Shown here: positions 7,188-10,212 of the stretch, piece after piece
How the letters are laid out: each line of letters begins with the position of its first letter
How positions within the stretch are numbered: position 1 is the first letter of the stretch
Notes under the pieces: model-generated
Databases searched by the model: none
Told to the model about the DNA's origin: nothing
Seen by the model: only the letters and a program-made list of their open reading frames with translations
Position numbers and translations under genes: made by a program
Assembly: GCA_026390215.1 (NCBI GenBank)
Contig: JAPLGJ010000135.1
Coordinates: 1 to 10,212, forward strand
Length of the DNA stretch: 10,212 nucleotides
DNA from: Caldisericota bacterium
GTDB taxonomy: Bacteria; Caldisericota; Caldisericia; Cryosericales; Cryosericaceae
Direction: 5' to 3'

Positions 7188-7234
7188 TGCCGTGAACGAA
7201 CGAAGCCCCGGCAGGTTGTGTCCGGGGCTTCGCA
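7188..7234. repeat. 47-bp direct repeat, copy 1
   Basis: This stretch begins TGCCGTGAACGAAC and ends GGGGCTTCGCA. It recurs exactly 300 bp to the right (7488-7534) with 44 of 47 positions identical. The three differences are all G here and A in the other copy. Weaker similarity with a 2-nt indel continues leftwards to about 7163. Copy 1 contains a perfect hairpin, described separately. Confidence 0.8.
7201..7232 (-). terminator. Perfect 11-bp hairpin, possible terminator-like structure
   Basis: CGAAGCCCCGG (7201-7211) pairs fully with CCGGGGCTTCG (7222-7232) around a 10-nt loop. Read on the minus strand, the stem ends in GCTTCG followed by TTCGTT. This is only a weak T-rich tail, so it is not a textbook intrinsic terminator. 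It lies downstream of the response regulator gene and upstream of the transporter promoter, a sensible place to stop read-through. The equivalent stem in copy 2 has three mismatched pairs. Confidence 0.4.
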
Positions 7235-7453
7235 TGTAACAGGGGACAGCCGTAGTTGTTGTAACAGGGACGGGCGCCTTGCTTGTGTAGCAGGAAACAG
7301 TCGTGTAACAGGGGACAGCCGTAGTTGTTGTAACATACGGCGGCTAGGCCAGGACTGGATTCCCGCCTGCGCAGAGAAGCACCCCTCGCCCTGGACAGAA
7401 GGGCTCGGGGGAATGACGGATTGTAACAGGGGACAGCCGTGGTTGTTGTAACA
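7235..7453. repeat. Decayed tandem array of a ~25-nt repeat
   Basis: Units begin with TGTAACA or TGTAGCA at 7235, 7260, 7286, 7304, 7329, 7422 and 7447. The start-to-start distance is exactly 25 for 7235-7260, 7304-7329 and 7422-7447. Three 25-nt units (7235, 7304, 7422) are complete, beginning TGTAACAGGGGACAGC, and the third has one mismatch. The unit at 7260 diverges after its first ten bases, the unit at 7286 is shortened to 18 nt, and those at 7329 and 7447 keep only the beginning. A separate palindromic element interrupts the array at about 7341-7421. No gene covers the region. There are no unique spacers between units, so it is not CRISPR. The function is unknown; it could be a mobile REP-like repeat. 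Confidence 0.8.
7357..7420. repeat. dRS3/REP-like palindromic element inside the array
   Basis: GGATTCCCGC (7357-7366) and GGGGGAATGACGGA (7407-7420) form the outer inverted ends. This recalls the ATTCCCGC...GGGAAT elements (dRS3 of Neisseria and similar sequences) that are scattered through many bacterial genomes. Between them CCCC/GGGG and GCCCT/AGGGC can pair in an inner stem with a 2-bp internal mismatch. It separates the array unit at 7329 from that at 7422, as an insertion would. The likeness is from memory of the motif, not a search. Confidence 0.5.
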
Positions 7454-7487
7454 GGAGGCGAGTCTTGTGGGGAGGGCACCTGCACAC

Positions 7488-7534
7488 TGCCGTGAACGAA
7501 CAAAACCCCGGCAGGTTGTGTCCAGGGCTTCGCA
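7488..7534. repeat. 47-bp direct repeat, copy 2
   Basis: The second copy of the repeat at 7188-7234, starting 31 bp beyond the stop of the response regulator gene. Three G-to-A differences (7502, 7505, 7524) each fall in the stem arms and break the hairpin that copy 1 forms perfectly, leaving short stems of two or three pairs. Copy 1 therefore looks like the intact form and copy 2 like the decaying one. Confidence 0.75.
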
Positions 7535-7565
7535 GAGTCAGGAAATCAGGTGCAGGATGGTGTCG

Positions 7566-9008
7566 CTACTGATCCCGCTCCTGCAGCTTGTAGTCCCGGA
7601 TCTTGTTGAACAGCGATTTGCGCGAGATGCCGAGGATCTGGGCGGCTTTGGTCTTGTTCCCGCCGGACTCGCGCAACGCCTTGCGGATCATGTCGATCTC
7701 CATTTGCTGGATGGCGTCTGACAGACGAAGTCCACCGTTGCTGTCTGTGGCGACTGCCTGCGGCTGTGTGGGTTGTGCCACGAGCGGCTGACCCTCAGGA
7801 GCTGAAGATTCCTCGCGTCGGTGCAGAATGGGCTGAGCGCAGAGTTCTACTGTCTCGGGCAGGAGCACGTGTGCCTGGGAGATGATGACTGCCCGGGCGA
7901 TGACATTTTCCAGTTCGCGGACATTTCCCGGCCACTCATAGGCAGTAAGGCGCTCCAGGGTTTGGTCTGCAATCTCTGTGACGTCACGCCCGTACTTGGC
8001 CGCGTACTTCCGGACGAAGTGGCGTGCCAGCAGCACGGTATCGCCGCGCCGGTCACGCAGCGGGGGAAGACGCAGCGTGATGACGTTGAGCCGGTAGAAC
8101 AGGTCCTCGCGGAACTTGCGTTCAGAGACCAGTCTGGTCAAATCCTGATTCGTGGCCGCGATGACGCGTGCCGACGACGTCAGATGCTCCCGACCGCCGA
8201 CGCGTTCGAAGCCTCCATCCTGCAGGATTCGCAGGAGTTTTGCCTGGAGCGGCAGCGACATGTCGCCGATCTCATCGAGGAAGAGGGTGCCACTGGAGGC
8301 CTGCTCGAACTTGCCGATGTGCGTATCGAAGGCGTCAGTGAAGGCTCCCTTGTCGTGACCAAACAGCTCACTCTCAAGAAGGTTCTCCGGGATGGCCGCG
8401 CAATTGACGACGATGAACGCCCGGTCCTTTCGATGGCTGTTGTTGTGGACGGCCTTGGCGACCAGCTCCTTGCCTGTGCCTGATTCGCCGAGGACCAGGA
8501 CGGTCGCATCTGAACTGGCAACCTTGCCAATCTGCTTGTAGACTTCCTGCATGAGCGGACTCTGGCCCACGAGCTCATCACCGTTGATGACAGGAAGGTC
8601 CTCGGGGCGAGCCCGTCCCGAGAGACATGACAGCTCGCGAAGTTCAAGAGCCCTCTTCACCTTGATCTTGACCTCATCGATGTCAAACGGTTTGGTCAGA
8701 TAGTCATAGGCTCCGGACTTCATGGCGGAAATGGCGACATCCGACGAGCCAAACGCTGTCAGGAAAATGACAGGGAGGTCGGGCTGGGATTCCTTGATCC
8801 TGAGAAAAGCATCCATGCCGCTCATGATGGGCATTTTGACGTCCATCAGGACCGTGTCCGGGTTCAAGGCTCTGACCTTCTCGACCGCTTCCTGACCGTT
8901 CTTGGCGACGTTGACGCGATAGCCCTCGTCCTCAAGTGACTCGCGGAGCAGTTCGCGAATATTCTCCTCGTCGTCCACGACCAGAATGAGCTTGCTTTGG
9001 GTTTTCAT
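7566..9008 (-). CDS. NtrC-family sigma-54-dependent response regulator
   Basis: A 480-residue, three-domain activator. The receiver domain (about 1-120) has acidic residues Asp12 and Asp13, phosphoacceptor Asp56 in VLMDVKMP, Thr84 and Lys106 (LTKPF). The AAA+ domain (about 143-375) has Walker A GESGTGKE at 174-181, the sigma-54 contact loop GAFTDA at 221-226, Walker B LFLDEI at 242-247, the arginine-finger stretch FREDLFYRLN and the sensor II stretch WPGNVREL. A Fis-type HTH fills the last 50 residues (GNKTKAAQILGISRKSLFNKI, broken here as GNKTKAAQILG then ISRKSLFNKI). It should bind upstream DNA and drive sigma-54 promoter opening when phosphorylated. The loop has Asp where GAFTGA has Gly. 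ATG 9008 is preferred because GAG lies seven bases upstream; an in-frame ATG at 9020 adds four residues and has no ribosome site. The partner kinase gene ends 36 nt upstream. The regulon is unknown. Confidence 0.92.
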   Translation of the reverse strand: MKTQSKLILVVDDEENIRELLRESLEDEGYRVNVAKNGQEAVEKVRALNPDTVLMDVKMPIMSGMDAFLRIKESQPDLPVIFLTAFGSSDVAISAMKSGAYDYLTKPFDIDEVKIKVKRALELRELSCLSGRARPEDLPVINGDELVGQSPLMQEVYKQIGKVASSDATVLVLGESGTGKELVAKAVHNNSHRKDRAFIVVNCAAIPENLLESELFGHDKGAFTDAFDTHIGKFEQASSGTLFLDEIGDMSLPLQAKLLRILQDGGFERVGGREHLTSSARVIAATNQDLTRLVSERKFREDLFYRLNVITLRLPPLRDRRGDTVLLARHFVRKYAAKYGRDVTEIADQTLERLTAYEWPGNVRELENVIARAVIISQAHVLLPETVELCAQPILHRREESSAPEGQPLVAQPTQPQAVATDSNGGLRLSDAIQQMEIDMIRKALRESGGNKTKAAQILGISRKSLFNKIRDYKLQERDQ

Positions 9009-9020
9009 AGGCAGTCTCAT

Positions 9021-9048
9021 AGTCTAGCAGCTACGAAGTCCGAGTCAA
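9021..9048 (-). promoter_or_regulatory. Possible internal promoter for the response regulator
   Basis: TTGACT (9048-9043), a 16-nt spacer and TAGACT (9026-9021) match the sigma-70 boxes 5/6 and 4/6. The -35 box overlaps the stop codon of the kinase gene. Transcription would start near 9014, only about six bases before the ATG at 9008, so this message would also have almost no leader. It could be chance, since the gene can also be read from the kinase transcript. Confidence 0.3.
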
Positions 9049-10212
9049 ACACCAGGATTGATGATTCTCTGCATGCTGACAGTGAACGTCGTGCCTGCTC
9101 CTTCCGCACTCTCATAGGTGATGACGCCATTGTGAAAAGACGCGATCTTCTGGGAAATGGGAAGGCCGAGGCCGGTGCCGTGTTCCTTGGTCGTGAAGAA
9201 CGGGGTGAACATCTTGGGCTTGTCCTCACTCCTGATACCCGTACCGACATCGCGTACCTCGACGACGACACGATCAGCTTCGACCCTTGCAGTGACGGTA
9301 ACGGCCCCGCCGCCCTTATCCTGCATCGACTGTATGGCGTTCTGCAGCAGGTTCATGAACATCTGTTCGGTCTGACGCGCATCCCATGTGACCATGACCT
9401 GCGGCACCTGGAGGTCGAGTGTGGCGTGGCCGTCCTCGAACTGCTGCGCCATGAGCTCTCCCATCGATTCGAAGAAACCACGCAGGTCGAACTCGACCGG
9501 CTGGGGCGGCGCAGGGCGCCCGAAGGTGAGGAGGTCCTTGACCAGCAATTCGAGACGGTCGGCTTCACTGCGGATGGGGATGATGTACTTGGCTTCGGGA
9601 CGCCCCTGCAGCTTCTTCTCCAGAAGACCTGCATATCCCTTGATACTTGTAAGGGGGTTGCGTACCTCGTGGGCTATACCGGCCGTGAAGATGCCGAGCG
9701 TCTTGAGGGCCTCGGTCTGCTTCGCTTCTTCGATGCTCCGCTTGAGTGAGTGTGCCAGGTCGGCGACCGCGCGCGAGATCTCTCCCAGCTCCCCTCCACC
9801 GCGTGGCACGCGTGTGTCCAGGTTGGTCTTGAGTCGGACGACGCTGCGGCGAAGGGACAACAGGCGTATCAGGAAGAAGGTCAGCAGGATGATTGTCGCC
9901 CCGCCACTCAGTGCGATGGAGACAGTCGAAGTCTTGAAGGCCTCGAAACGGACACGCTGCAACGGAGCGAGGACCTGGGGCATGTCCCTGTCGACGACCA
10001 GATAGCCGAGAGTTCGTGTGCCTGCCTTCAGGGGAAGAGCGACGGTCAGCTTGGGCAGCGGGTTACGCGACCCGTCGGTCAGATAGACGAGACTTGGCGT
10101 GAAGAGACTGACCTCGTAGCCGATGCTGACATTCGGGAAGTTGCCCTTGAACACGTCGATGTAGTCATAGTAGGACTTCGAGAGAAAGACGCTTACCAAC
10201 TCGTTCTGCTTG
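9045..10212 (-). CDS. Membrane sensor histidine kinase, 5' end cut by the window
   Basis: The reading frame is open to the right edge, so the true N-terminus is outside. At least 388 codons are visible, and I number from the TTG codon at 10199. Residues 1 to about 88 look like the end of an extracytoplasmic sensor domain (beta-rich, with LTVALPLKAG and LGYLVVDRD, as in Cache/PAS-like folds). A transmembrane helix follows at about 92-113, then a HAMP-like linker to about 160. The HisKA domain has His177 in GIAHEVRNPLTSIKGY. The ATPase domain has an N box (MNLLQNAIQS, Asn287), DVGTGI at 317-322, the F box FTPFFTTK and GTGLGL at 341-346. It resembles NtrB/ZraS/AtoS-type kinases that partner NtrC regulators, and its gene directly precedes one. 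The signal is unknown. TTG 10199 has no reason to be the real start. Confidence 0.9.
   Translation of the reverse strand, partial: KQNELVSVFLSKSYYDYIDVFKGNFPNVSIGYEVSLFTPSLVYLTDGSRNPLPKLTVALPLKAGTRTLGYLVVDRDMPQVLAPLQRVRFEAFKTSTVSIALSGGATIILLTFFLIRLLSLRRSVVRLKTNLDTRVPRGGGELGEISRAVADLAHSLKRSIEEAKQTEALKTLGIFTAGIAHEVRNPLTSIKGYAGLLEKKLQGRPEAKYIIPIRSEADRLELLVKDLLTFGRPAPPQPVEFDLRGFFESMGELMAQQFEDGHATLDLQVPQVMVTWDARQTEQMFMNLLQNAIQSMQDKGGGAVTVTARVEADRVVVEVRDVGTGIRSEDKPKMFTPFFTTKEHGTGLGLPISQKIASFHNGVITYESAEGAGTTFTVSMQRIINPGV

Noticed and set aside
7235..7453. CRISPR array
   Set aside because: Units abut head to tail with no unique spacers, the copies decay irregularly and no cas gene is present.
6175..7503. 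442-residue minus-strand ORF spanning the repeat island and the transporter
   Set aside because: It reads the transporter in the wrong frame and the repeats as low-complexity peptide. The EamA frame has clear membrane helices and family motifs.

Overview
The window is high-GC bacterial chromosomal DNA with little spacing between genes. The regulator near the right end has a sigma-54-activator architecture, so the host should carry sigma-54. Some starts look like GTG or TTG rather than ATG. I cannot assign a taxon from the sequence alone. No rRNA, tRNA, transposase, phage gene or CRISPR array is visible.

Left block (1-4163, minus strand): a tight operon read right to left. A DUF58 protein (4163-2922) is followed after 2 nt by a polytopic membrane protein with a C-terminal DUF4129-like domain (2919-1402). 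A second, paralogous DUF58 protein follows (1347-40). A fourth gene starts at position 29 and leaves the window; its Shine-Dalgarno sequence overlaps the preceding stop codon. DUF58 and DUF4129 proteins usually occur with a MoxR AAA+ ATPase and a transglutaminase-like protein, in clusters thought to act at the cell envelope. Here the DUF4129 protein has no visible transglutaminase domain and no MoxR gene lies within the window.

Middle block (4164-7109): a divergent promoter region leads into two tandem plus-strand DegV-family genes (4412-5251 and 5384-6250). They are about 59% identical by an ungapped hand count and are presumed fatty-acid-binding proteins. The second gene overlaps tail-to-tail by 41 bp with a minus-strand EamA/DMT-family transporter (7109-6210). 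That transporter has a strong-looking promoter placed so close to its ATG that the mRNA would be nearly leaderless.

Repeat island (about 7163-7534): a non-coding, layered repeat region between the transporter and the two-component system. A roughly 25-nt tandem repeat, partly decayed and interrupted by a dRS3/REP-like palindromic element, is bracketed by two 47-bp direct repeats exactly 300 bp apart. One of these carries a perfect 11-bp hairpin. A related solitary module lies between the two degV genes. This is the least explained part of the window.

Right block (7566-10212, minus strand): a two-component system made of a membrane sensor histidine kinase (N-terminus cut by the window edge) and, 36 nt downstream, an NtrC-type response regulator (REC, AAA+, Fis-type HTH). 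The regulator has a GAFTDA variant of the sigma-54 contact loop. Nothing in the window shows what signal it senses or which genes it controls.
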